Source: an uncultured beta proteobacterium (GTDB lineage Bacteria; Pseudomonadota; Gammaproteobacteria; Burkholderiales; Burkholderiaceae_C). From it: a DNA stretch of 40,885 bases. Under the pieces are notes generated by a model that saw nothing but the letters and a program-made list of their open reading frames with translations, did not search any database and was not told the origin of the DNA. Of the stretch, positions 33,037 through 40,516 are shown piece by piece; position 1 is the first letter of the stretch, and every line of letters begins with the position of its first letter. The stretch spans positions 1 through 40,885 of the forward strand of contig CAIQVX010000331.1 in assembly GCA_903875275.1 (NCBI GenBank), given 5' to 3'. The translations under genes and the position numbers were made by a program.

Positions 33037-35835
33037 ATGGCGAACTGGTTGAGTCCTACTGGGCAGGCGGCTTCCGCCGCCGGCGCACCCTTCGACGAAA
33101 GATCAGACCGGAAGTTGCGTGCACTGGACCTGCTGCTGACACCTCCCACCCTGCTTTTGTGTGCACTCCCAATGGCCTTGAGCCTTCTGGTCGGGCGTCG
33201 CCGCGCCGTGCTCCACTGTGGTCGCAATGGAAAGGAGTTCCGGCGGTGGCAAATTGACTTCCCGAACACCTGGGCCGGGCGTCTGCTTCGAAAAAGTGGT
33301 GTCAGCACCTGGCCCGTGCTGCTCAACATCCTTCGTGGCGAAATGGCCTGGGTCGGTCCCCGACCCAGCGTCAGCGCCGGTCCGGATTCCAGGCCGCCCG
33401 CTGTGGCATCGGTACGCCCGGGCCTGGTCAGCATCTGGGAGTTGCGCCGCCGCACGGCAGTCGACTTCGGCACCGAAATCGACGCTGATATCGAATACGC
33501 TGCGCAGCGCGGACTGCAACATGATCTGGGTCTGCTGCTGCGCGCGTTCATGCTGCTGTGGCTGCCCGCGCCAAGGGAAACCAGCGAAGCACGCGTGTGC
33601 GTGGGCGATGTATCGTTCGACAACGTCACGATGGCGCAGGCCGTGACCCGGATCGCCGGGATGCTCAATGGCAGCGACGTTCAGCAGGTGAGTTTTGTCA
33701 ACCCTGCCTGCGTCAATATTGCCGCAGGTGACCGCGGCTACCGCCGACTGCTGACGCGAGCGGCTCTGGTGCTGCCGGACGGGATCGGCATCAAGATCGC
33801 GGCAGACCTGCTGGGCGTACCCCTGAAACAGAACGTCAACGGGACCGACCTGTTCCCGCGCCTTTGTGAAATGCTGCAGGAGCAGGACGCCAGCCTGTTC
33901 CTGCTCGGTGGCCGCCCCGGGGTGGCCGAGCGCGTCGCGGAGGTCATCCATACGGGCTGGCCACAGTTGCGCATTGCAGGCTTGCGGGATGGCTATTTTG
34001 ATACCGCACAGGAAGGTGATGTTGCTGCACAGGTGAGGACCAGCGGGGCCGACGTTCTGTTCGTGGCTCGAGGCGTACCGATGCAGGACGTCTTCATCGA
34101 CAGGCATCTGCATCAGCTTGGCGTCAAGGTGGCCATAGGTGTTGGCGGGCTGTTTGATTTTGTGTCCGGCCGCATCAGCCGCGCCCCGGGCTGGATGCGC
34201 GATAGCGGCCTGGAATGGATCTATCGCCTGCTGCAGGAGCCCGGTCGGATGTGGCGACGTTACCTTGTGGGCAACTTCAGTTTCCTTGGTCGCATCGTGT
34301 TGCAATGTCTGGGTCTGCGCAAACCAGCCAATGATCACCTGAAACCGGCCATTCCATTGATGAACGCAGCTGGCGCAGGAATTTCCGGACTGCGAACAGT
34401 TCTGTTTGCAACCGCCACTTCACCGAAGGACGTACCCGTTCCGGATGACTTTCCGGCCGCGCTTTTGCCACTGGGACACAGCACCTTTGCTGAACGCGCC
34501 CTCGAACAACTTTCCAACGCCGGTGTCAGGCAGGTAGACGTGGTCGTGAGTTCGCGTCCGGAGGAGTTGCGCAGGCTGCTCGGAAACGGCGAACGCTGGG
34601 GGGTCAATCTGCGCTGGCATCTGGTCAAGGACGCCAGTACGCCTTACGGTATTTTGCCCTCGCTCGGTCTGGAACAGGTCGAGCGCGTGTTGCTCGGTCA
34701 TGCGGACCGATGGATCGGGGCTGAGGCACTCGCCTCCTTGCTTGAGCGTGATTTCGTGCTGACCCTGGCGAATGAAAATGCGGGTGTCCAGTGGGCAGGC
34801 TGGGGTTGTGTCTCACACAAGCTGCTGGGCGCGATATCACCCTTCAGCAACGAGGCGGCATTGGGATCCCTTATGTGCCGTCAGACCGGCGAACTGATGG
34901 TGCTGGAAGCTGATCAGTTCGTCGCCGTACACACAGCAGAGGACCTGCAGGAAGCACAAACCAGGACAATGACCGGGGAACTGATGGCCCAGGTCCCAGC
35001 CACATGGCTGCAAGCACCCTGGGGCGCCTACAGCCCGGAAGCAGTAGTTCAAGCGGGCGCCGTGATCGAAGGACCAGTACTGATCGGACCTGGCTGCCTG
35101 GTCGCCGCTGGAGCCCGCATCGGACCGGGAACACTTCTGAGCAGTGACTGTGTGATTTCGTCTGACTCCACTGTGCGCAACAGCGTGGTCCTGCCGCATA
35201 CCTACGTGGGCCAGGGTCTGGAACTCGATGGAACCATCGTCAACGCACGCAGTGTGCAACACTTGCGCCTGGGTGTGCGCACTGTCCTTCCAGTCTCCGA
35301 GGGACTGCTGCTGGACCTGAAGCGAAAGAAGACGGTCCGCACTTCCTGGACCGCCCGTCTGCTGGCGTGCCTGGCCTGCTCGGCCCTGCTGCCATGGCTA
35401 TTGATCGACGCCGGAGTGCGCCGCCTGCGCGGCTCAAGGCCGCGTTGGAGTCAGCGTCTGATTGTGGCCGGACAGGACGCGGATAGCGGCCAACTGCGCC
35501 TTCAGCGTTTACGCTGTGCCGGCGCTGATCAGCGGGGGATGGGGCGCCTTCTGGCCCAGTATGGCGCCTGGCTTGACATTGCTGCGGGACACAGAAGCTG
35601 GTTCGGTGCGCGGCCCCGAAGCGAATCGGAATGGTATGCCCTGAGCCGCGACTGGCAAATGCTGCTCGCCAACACGCCAGTGGGGTGTCTGCACGCGCCC
35701 GCCTGGTCCGAGGGTCAAGGCGAAAGTCCGGAAGCGCAGGCCGCTGCCGACGTCTTCTTCGCGGTCAACCAGGGGCCCGTTCAGAGGGTCCGACTCCTGC
35801 TCTCAACCCTGCAGGGCATGCAGACATTCGCCTGA
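33037..35835 (+). CDS. 932-aa multidomain protein: PGT-like, GT26 (WecG/TagA/CpsF), NTP-transferase-like, beta-helix, PGT-like
   Basis: Residues about 28-180 resemble a phosphoglycosyl transferase (membrane helix, KEFRRWQIDFPN, MAWVGPRP at 103-110), but the catalytic Asp-Glu dyad is replaced (RKSGVSTWP, 85-93). Residues about 190-425 are a GT26 domain with intact signatures: SFVNPACVN, LPDGIGIK with Asp248, VNGTDLFP, and GVGGLFDFVSGRISRAPGW. Residues about 450-575 resemble a sugar nucleotidyltransferase without its glycine-rich signature loop. Residues about 665-760 are left-handed beta-helix repeats (AGAVIEGPVLIGPGCLV). A helix (about 775-795) leads to a second PGT-like remnant (GRLLAQYG, WFGARPR, 836-861) lacking the dyad. 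Only GT26 looks catalytic, probably adding the second sugar. The rest may scaffold or regulate priming. Confidence 0.85.
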   Translation: MANWLSPTGQAASAAGAPFDERSDRKLRALDLLLTPPTLLLCALPMALSLLVGRRRAVLHCGRNGKEFRRWQIDFPNTWAGRLLRKSGVSTWPVLLNILRGEMAWVGPRPSVSAGPDSRPPAVASVRPGLVSIWELRRRTAVDFGTEIDADIEYAAQRGLQHDLGLLLRAFMLLWLPAPRETSEARVCVGDVSFDNVTMAQAVTRIAGMLNGSDVQQVSFVNPACVNIAAGDRGYRRLLTRAALVLPDGIGIKIAADLLGVPLKQNVNGTDLFPRLCEMLQEQDASLFLLGGRPGVAERVAEVIHTGWPQLRIAGLRDGYFDTAQEGDVAAQVRTSGADVLFVARGVPMQDVFIDRHLHQLGVKVAIGVGGLFDFVSGRISRAPGWMRDSGLEWIYRLLQEPGRMWRRYLVGNFSFLGRIVLQCLGLRKPANDHLKPAIPLMNAAGAGISGLRTVLFATATSPKDVPVPDDFPAALLPLGHSTFAERALEQLSNAGVRQVDVVVSSRPEELRRLLGNGERWGVNLRWHLVKDASTPYGILPSLGLEQVERVLLGHADRWIGAEALASLLERDFVLTLANENAGVQWAGWGCVSHKLLGAISPFSNEAALGSLMCRQTGELMVLEADQFVAVHTAEDLQEAQTRTMTGELMAQVPATWLQAPWGAYSPEAVVQAGAVIEGPVLIGPGCLVAAGARIGPGTLLSSDCVISSDSTVRNSVVLPHTYVGQGLELDGTIVNARSVQHLRLGVRTVLPVSEGLLLDLKRKKTVRTSWTARLLACLACSALLPWLLIDAGVRRLRGSRPRWSQRLIVAGQDADSGQLRLQRLRCAGADQRGMGRLLAQYGAWLDIAAGHRSWFGARPRSESEWYALSRDWQMLLANTPVGCLHAPAWSEGQGESPEAQAAADVFFAVNQGPVQRVRLLLSTLQGMQTFA

Positions 35836-35837
35836 TA

Positions 35838-35855
35838 CCGGTCAAAGCTGACCGG
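35838..35855. repeat. Perfect 7-bp inverted repeat after the multidomain gene
   Basis: CCGGTCA and TGACCGG flank the 4-base loop AAGC, starting 2 bases after the stop at 35835. It could be a terminator hairpin for the priming unit, but no T-run follows. It could equally be an operator for the Crp-like gene 89 bases downstream. The rest of the 108-base gap shows nothing clear. Confidence 0.4.
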
Positions 35856-35943
35856 CGTCAGACGCGCTGGCGACAAGGTTCTTACCGGCGTACCGTCGCC
35901 CGCGCGACAATTGGCCTGTTTTCAGTCACTCACAAGACAGGCT

Positions 35944-36663
35944 ATGGACGACCCTATTCTTACCATCGAAGAACGCGAAGCCATCAACGCTGGCCGCTGG
36001 TTTTCATCCCTGTCACCCTCACTACGTCACGATATTCTTCGATGTGCCTACGTCAAACGCTACAAGGACGGCGAACTGATCACCGCCCGTGGCGAGCAAC
36101 CGCAGGAATGGATTGCCTGCGCGCGCGGCGCTGTACGTGTCAGCTCGACCTCGATTTCGGGCAAACAGATTACCTTGACTTACGTCGAGCCGGGCATATG
36201 GTTTGGCGATGTGGCGATCTTCGACGGCGACCGGCGCACGCACGATGCCTACGCGCATGGCGAAAGCACGATTCTGTGCGTGGCCCGGGCCGACTTCAAG
36301 AAGATACTGGCACTGCACGCAGAGTTGTACGAGGCTCTGCTTCGACTTCACGCCCGGCGCATCCGCCAGCTCTACGGCCTGGTGGAAGACCTCAACACCT
36401 TGCCGCTTCGAGCACGGCTTGCAAAACAGTTGCTGCACCTGGTGCGCAGTTACGGCGTCCCGTCTCTGAGCAATGGTACCGAGGTGCGCATCGGACTGCA
36501 GTTAGCGCAGGAGGAATTGGCCCAGTTGCTGGGAGCCTCCAGGCAGCGCGTGAATCAGGAACTCAAATCAATGGAGCGCGAAGAAGCGATCCGGATCGAG
36601 CCCGGTGGCTTGGTTATTCGCAACCGCGAAGCGCTGATGCGCATCATTGAGGCTGACACCTGA
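35944..36663 (+). CDS. Crp/Fnr-family transcriptional regulator
   Basis: The 239-residue product starts at the ATG at 35944; a frame start 33 bases earlier adds residues not expected in the family. Residues about 15-130 form a cyclic-nucleotide-binding-like beta-roll (KDGELITARGEQPQEWIACARG, GIWFGDVAIFDGDRRTHDA). A long dimerisation helix follows, then a winged helix-turn-helix (about 180-230, LAQEELAQLLGASRQRVNQEL). The N-terminus has no cysteine cluster of FNR type, so it is not an iron-sulfur oxygen sensor. Ligand residues for cAMP are not all present, so the effector is unclear. It lies just downstream of the EPS locus and upstream of lipid-catabolism genes, and could regulate either side. 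Confidence 0.88.
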   Translation: MDDPILTIEEREAINAGRWFSSLSPSLRHDILRCAYVKRYKDGELITARGEQPQEWIACARGAVRVSSTSISGKQITLTYVEPGIWFGDVAIFDGDRRTHDAYAHGESTILCVARADFKKILALHAELYEALLRLHARRIRQLYGLVEDLNTLPLRARLAKQLLHLVRSYGVPSLSNGTEVRIGLQLAQEELAQLLGASRQRVNQELKSMEREEAIRIEPGGLVIRNREALMRIIEADT

Positions 36664-36686
36664 ACCTACCGGATGACCACTACACC

Positions 36687-37790
36687 ATGAGCGATTTTGA
36701 TCATTTCGTCGGCACAAGGCCGGTCTCGCAAGCCCAGGCCTTTGACATCGACGCCCTGTCGGCGTGGCTGGAACAGCACCTGCCAGGCTTTTCTGGCCCC
36801 CTGAGCGTGGAGTCGTTCAAGGGTGGCCAGTCCAACCCGACTTACAAACTGAGCACACCCACGCAACAGTATGTGATGCGCGCCAAACCCGGCCCGGTCG
36901 CCAAACTGTTGCCCTCGGCGCACGCCATCGAGCGCGAATTCGCGGTCATGAGTGGTCTCTATGGTACAGACGTCCCTGTGCCCCGCATGTACTGCCTGTG
37001 CGAGGACGAAGCGGTGATCGGGCGCGCCTTCTACGTCATGGAGTTCATGCCCGGACGAGTGCTATGGGACCAGAGCCTGCCAGGAATGAGCATGCAGGAA
37101 CGCGCCGCCATCTACAACGAGATGAACAGGGTCATTTCTGCGCTGCATAGGGTCAAGTTTGACGAGCGCGGACTCGCCGGATACGGCAAGCCGGGCAACT
37201 ACTTTGAACGCCAGATAGGGCGCTGGAGCAAGCAGTATGCAGCCTCAGCAGACGGTGCAGGTCCGATGTCGCAACCAACGCGCGAGATGGACCTGTTGGT
37301 GCAATGGCTGCCGCAGCACATCCCGGCCATGGCCAGAGCCACCGAACTGGTCAGCATCGTGCACGGCGACTATCGACTCGACAACCTCATGTTTCACCCG
37401 ACCGAGCCGCGCGTGGTGGCTGTGCTGGACTGGGAACTCTCCACGCTGGGCCACCCCTTGGCCGATTTCAGCTATCACTGCATGGCATGGCACATTCCGC
37501 CGGGCGCTTTTCGTGGTATTGGCGGACTCGATGTCGCCAGTCTGGGCATTCCGACAGAGGATGAGTACATCCGCCTTTATTGCGAACGCACAGGTCTGAC
37601 CACACCGCAGGCGCTCAAGGCTGACTGGAATTTCTACATGGCCTACAACCTGTTCCGCATTGCGGCCATTTTGCAGGGCATCGCCAAGCGCGTTGAAGCC
37701 GGCACGGCGGCCAGTGCGCAGGCCGTCAGCTCCGCCGCCGGCGTAGAACCACTGGCGCAGATGGCCTGGAAATTCGCCGAGCAAAGCTGA
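36687..37790 (+). CDS. Phosphotransferase-family protein (aminoglycoside-phosphotransferase fold, ACAD10/11 type)
   Basis: This 367-residue kinase-fold protein has an N-lobe with SFKGGQSNPTYKL and the Lys in YVMRAKPG, the catalytic loop VHGDYRLDNLMFHP (Asp about 231) and the metal-binding VLDWELSTLGHPLAD. It matches the bacterial proteins paired with acyl-CoA dehydrogenases and homologous to the N-terminal domain of mammalian ACAD10/ACAD11, where the kinase domain phosphorylates 4-hydroxyacyl-CoA. The gene is directly followed, after 36 bases, by an acyl-CoA dehydrogenase gene, fitting that two-step pathway for 4-hydroxy acids. It has no evident link to EPS. Family confidence is high; the exact substrate is by analogy. 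Confidence 0.88.
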   Translation: MSDFDHFVGTRPVSQAQAFDIDALSAWLEQHLPGFSGPLSVESFKGGQSNPTYKLSTPTQQYVMRAKPGPVAKLLPSAHAIEREFAVMSGLYGTDVPVPRMYCLCEDEAVIGRAFYVMEFMPGRVLWDQSLPGMSMQERAAIYNEMNRVISALHRVKFDERGLAGYGKPGNYFERQIGRWSKQYAASADGAGPMSQPTREMDLLVQWLPQHIPAMARATELVSIVHGDYRLDNLMFHPTEPRVVAVLDWELSTLGHPLADFSYHCMAWHIPPGAFRGIGGLDVASLGIPTEDEYIRLYCERTGLTTPQALKADWNFYMAYNLFRIAAILQGIAKRVEAGTAASAQAVSSAAGVEPLAQMAWKFAEQS

Positions 37791-37826
37791 CTCAACTTTT
37801 TTTCAACAGACACCACCGGAGACATC

Positions 37827-39077
37827 ATGGATTTTGACTATTCACCCAAGACAAAGGAACTGCAGGTAAGGCTACAGGCCTTCATGGAGGAGCACATTTA
37901 CCCTTCGGAAGGTGCCTACCACGCGGAAATCGCCGCCAACACCGCGGCCGGCAAGCGCTGGACACCACTGCAGACGATTGAGGGTCTCAAACCCAAAGCG
38001 CAGGCCGCCGGCTTGTGGAACCTGTTCCTGCCAGTCGACAGTGCCGCAGCTTCCGGCTACGACGGCGCTGGCCTGACAAACCAGGAGTACGCGCCACTGG
38101 CCGAGATCATGGGCCGCGTGCTGTGGTCCAGCGAAGTGTTCAACTGCTCCGCGCCCGACACTGGCAACATGGAAACCATTGCCCGCTATGGCTCCGAAGC
38201 CAACAAGGCGCGCTGGCTCAAACCCTTGCTGGAGGGCAAGATCCGCTCCGCCTTTGCCATGACCGAGCCTGATGTGGCATCAAGCGATGCCACCAATATC
38301 CAGACCCGTATCGAGCGCCAGGGCGACGACTACGTGATCAACGGTCGAAAGTGGTGGACATCGGGGGCCGGAGACCCGCGCTGTGCCGTCTTCATCACGA
38401 TGGGCAAGACGAACCCGGATGCGCCCCGACATTCACAACAGAGCATGATCATCGTTCCTGCAGGCACACCGGGCCTGACCGTGGTGCGTGCGCTCAATGT
38501 GATGGGCTATGACGACGCACCGCACGGCCATATGGAAGTGCTGTTTGAGAACGTGCGTGTCCCGGCGAGCAACATTCTGCTTGGCGAGGGACGCGGCTTC
38601 GAGATCGCCCAGGGACGCCTTGGCCCGGGACGCATCCACCACTGCATGCGCCTCATCGGTCTGGCTGAAAGAGCGCTTGAATTGATGTGCAAGCGCGCAT
38701 CCCTGCGCGTTGCCTTTGGCAAGCCCATTGCCGCACAAACCGTCACCCAGGAACGCATTGCCGAAGCGCGTTGCAAGATTGACATGGCGCGCCTGCTCAC
38801 GCTGAAGGCAGCTTGGATGATGGATATCGCCGGCAACAAGTTTGCCAAGAATGAAATCGCCATGATCAAGGTGGTAGCACCCAGCATGGCTTGTCAGGTC
38901 ATCGACTGGGCGATGCAGGCCCATGGCGGGGGCGGCATGTGCGACGATTTTCCGCTGGCCTACAGCTACGCCAACGCCCGCACATTGCGCTTTGCCGACG
39001 GTCCGGATGAAGTGCACCGCAACTCGATTGCCAAGGCAGAACTTGGCAAGTACATGCTCAGGGCCAAAGCGGCCTGA
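37827..39077 (+). CDS. Acyl-CoA dehydrogenase (ACAD11-like)
   Basis: This 416-residue FAD enzyme has the helical N-domain, the FAD-contact block [17 protein letters not shown] (about 150-166), [12 protein letters not shown], the [27 protein letters not shown] stretch (noted only in parts: ASNILLGEG and [10 protein letters not shown]), and the C-terminal RKxxx-type [13 protein letters not shown] and [10 protein letters not shown] segments. The last is typical of ACAD10/11-like dehydrogenases. It would act with the preceding kinase-like protein in degrading hydroxylated or branched acyl-CoA. A good ribosome site (GGAGA) precedes the start. The gene ends in a hairpin shared with the convergent gene. 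The substrate range cannot be read. Confidence 0.9.
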   Translation: MDFDYSPKTKELQVRLQAFMEEHIYPSEGAYHAEIAANTAAGKRWTPLQTIEGLKPKAQAAGLWNLFLPVDSAAASGYDGAGLTNQEYAPLAEIMGRVLWSSEVFNCSAPDTGNMETIARYGSEANKARWLKPLLEGKIRSAFAMTEPDVASSDATNIQTRIERQGDDYVINGRKWWTSGAGDPRCAVFITMGKTNPDAPRHSQQSMIIVPAGTPGLTVVRALNVMGYDDAPHGHMEVLFENVRVPASNILLGEGRGFEIAQGRLGPGRIHHCMRLIGLAERALELMCKRASLRVAFGKPIAAQTVTQERIAEARCKIDMARLLTLKAAWMMDIAGNKFAKNEIAMIKVVAPSMACQVIDWAMQAHGGGGMCDDFPLAYSYANARTLRFADGPDEVHRNSIAKAELGKYMLRAKAA

Positions 39078-39088
39078 TTTGAAAGCGC

Positions 39089-39113
39089 GCCGCGTCAGTG
39101 CAAATGACGCGGC
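39089..39113. terminator. Hairpin between convergent genes (9-bp perfect arms)
   Basis: GCCGCGTCA (39089-39097) pairs with TGACGCGGC (39105-39113) around a 7-base loop, between the dehydrogenase stop (39077) and the body of the minus-strand gene, whose last codons form part of it. Only a short TTT (minus side) or TT (plus side) follows, so strength as an intrinsic terminator is uncertain. Confidence 0.5.
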
Positions 39114-39736
39114 TTGCGCCCACCGCCGTGGCCAAGACCGCCATGGCCCCCACTGGAGCCGCGCGGCGGTTTGCCAAGCTGCAGCGAGTTGACCAATTCG
39201 TCAAAACGCTGGCTGAACAGTTTGTCGATTTCGGCCACCACACCACCCAGCTCGGCGCCGTCAAAGTGACGTTCCATCAAGTTGACCACGTCCTGCACGA
39301 GCAGGTCGCGCTGCACCTGCATGATGGCAGCCGGATCGGGTCCGACGAACAGCATCAAAAAATCGTCGCGTGACTCGGTGGTTTCGGACTCGTCCTCGTC
39401 TTCTTCGTCCTCAAACTCGGTGTCATAGAAGGTGACCTCAATGGCGGTGCCGGTTTGCGCCAGTTCGTTGAGGTTCATGCACATTTCGTCCAGTGCCTGG
39501 CGAAAGTCATCGTCACCCTCCACCGTCCAGCACATCTGCAGCAGGTGTCCCTGGGGATCAAACTTGATACCAGGCTCGTCCTCGTAGGAACTCTGGGCTG
39601 CCTCAGACAGTGAGCGCGCACCGGCGTACTTCCAAAGGGGCTTGAGGGCATCCTGCAACTGTCCGAATACCACGTCGGCACGCAGGGTCACCTGACCATG
39701 CACATGAATCTCTAGGGGGTGGTTATAGCTTGACAT
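39095..39736 (-). CDS. Conserved acidic protein (DUF6806-like), function unknown
   Basis: The 213-residue protein begins with a beta-rich domain (LEIHVHGQVTLRADVVFGQLQ, LWKYAGARSLSEAA, HLLQMCWTVEGDDDFRQAL) and runs into a strongly acidic stretch (EFEDEEDEDESE, about 117-128). A helical region follows, then a Gly/His-rich tail (GGHGGLGHGGG) that might bind metal. No signal peptide or membrane helix is seen. It resembles a conserved Burkholderiales family that I recall as DUF6806; the name is from memory. No function is known. It lies next to the tRNA-Leu fragment, which supports the bases left of 39761 being ordinary chromosome. Confidence 0.72.
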   Translation of the reverse strand: MSSYNHPLEIHVHGQVTLRADVVFGQLQDALKPLWKYAGARSLSEAAQSSYEDEPGIKFDPQGHLLQMCWTVEGDDDFRQALDEMCMNLNELAQTGTAIEVTFYDTEFEDEEDEDESETTESRDDFLMLFVGPDPAAIMQVQRDLLVQDVVNLMERHFDGAELGGVVAEIDKLFSQRFDELVNSLQLGKPPRGSSGGHGGLGHGGGRKPRHLH

Positions 39737-39760
39737 GGGAGCTTAGTGTAATGGGATCGC

Positions 39761-39820
39761 TGGTGCCCGAGACCGGAATCGAACCGGTACGCCCCAATTA
39801 CGGAAGCGGCGGATTTTAAG
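39761..39820 (-). tRNA. 3' fragment of tRNA-Leu(UAA), probable attachment site
   Basis: Read on the minus strand, the 60 bases run from the anticodon loop CTTAAAA (anticodon TAA) through a 3' anticodon-stem strand TCCGC and a long class II variable arm. They end with a T-arm (ACCGG / TTCGATT / CCGGT), acceptor strand CTCGGGC, discriminator A and encoded CCA. The 5' half is missing: the bases upstream of the loop (GATATT) do not pair with TCCGC and no D-arm follows. The break exactly at the anticodon loop is the classic crossover point for tyrosine-recombinase integration into tRNA genes. The intact copy should lie beyond the right edge. Confidence 0.82.
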
Positions 39821-40030
39821 AATATCGTATCAACGGCAAAGCCTGTGTTTATGCGGGTTCTGAGACTATAGAGAAATTTGAGCAACAGTTTGTGTAACGC
39901 CAAAGCACCTATCTCGTTCGTTTTCGTAGCTGCCCCATTATCGCCAACTTCTGAGACTCAACATAGCACGCGCCAAGTAAAGAAAAATGAGTTTTACCAA
40001 TGAAGTCAGCAGTCACTTGACCTCGCGCCA

Positions 40031-40381
40031 TCACCCACCAACAGAAATCTTCGCAGCGTTCGCCTTTTGAACTGCTTGCTGTGCCTTCACCAATTTCTGT
40101 CGCGCTCGCTCTCGCTTCTCGTTCTGCGTGATCAGTGCCTTCTGATCTGCCATTGACTTCAGCTTCAATTGATCTGATGTGAGCGTCTTTGCGCCCCCAT
40201 CCTCGTTCAGCGTCAGCGACAACACGCTGCCTTCGCCATAGAGCGATGTCAGTAGATGTCGCGCTTGAGCAGCACCTTCAGCATGAATTTCAGTCTTGAG
40301 CGTCAGCGTCATGGTGGCAGACTTCGCTCGTACTGTTGCTAAAAAGCGAGGTAGCGGGGTGGTGATTTCACTGATGTACAT
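40031..40381 (-). CDS. Small hypothetical protein of the putative island
   Basis: The 116-residue protein from ATG 40381 has a second in-frame ATG at 40312; neither has a good ribosome site. The N-terminal half is mixed beta (SATMTLTLKTEIHAEG, SVLSLTLNEDGG). The C-terminal half is a basic, Ala/Gln/Lys-rich helix (RERARQKLVKAQQAVQKAN) that could form a coiled coil. There is no signal peptide. I do not recognise it. Its position at the element end and its divergent partner lipoprotein suggest accessory or phage-related content, without proof. Confidence 0.55.
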   Translation of the reverse strand: MYISEITTPLPRFLATVRAKSATMTLTLKTEIHAEGAAQARHLLTSLYGEGSVLSLTLNEDGGAKTLTSDQLKLKSMADQKALITQNEKRERARQKLVKAQQAVQKANAAKISVGG

Positions 40382-40427
40382 CAGCTATTTATCTTTTGTG
40401 CTTGTTTGTTTGAGAAAAACAATGTAG

Positions 40428-40451
40428 CGTCAAAATATTGCCGTTTTGACG
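40428..40451. promoter_or_regulatory. Dyad CGTCAAAA-N8-TTTTGACG in divergent island promoter region
   Basis: These perfect 8-bp arms lie in the 135-base AT-rich space between the minus-strand gene start (40381) and the lipoprotein start (40517). Divergent location and symmetry suggest an operator. There is no T-run to suggest a terminator. Confidence 0.4.
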
Positions 40452-40502
40452 ATAGATGGTTTGGCGAGTTCGTCGGAATACGCGCAACAGAAGCGAACAT
40501 GA

Positions 40503-40508
40503 GGGAGG
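40503..40508 (+). promoter_or_regulatory. Ribosome binding site of the island lipoprotein gene
   Basis: GGGAGG ends 8 bases before the ATG at 40517, favouring it over the in-frame ATG at 40499. Confidence 0.6.
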
Positions 40509-40516
40509 CACCTTTG

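Noticed and set aside
33103-34338. 411-aa minus-strand frame opposite the multidomain gene
   Set aside because: It is antisense to conserved GT26 motifs and lacks recognisable domains.
39712-39903. 63-aa minus-strand reading frame across the tRNA fragment
   Set aside because: Most of it translates the tRNA-Leu fragment; it has no ribosome site and overlaps the acidic-protein gene start.
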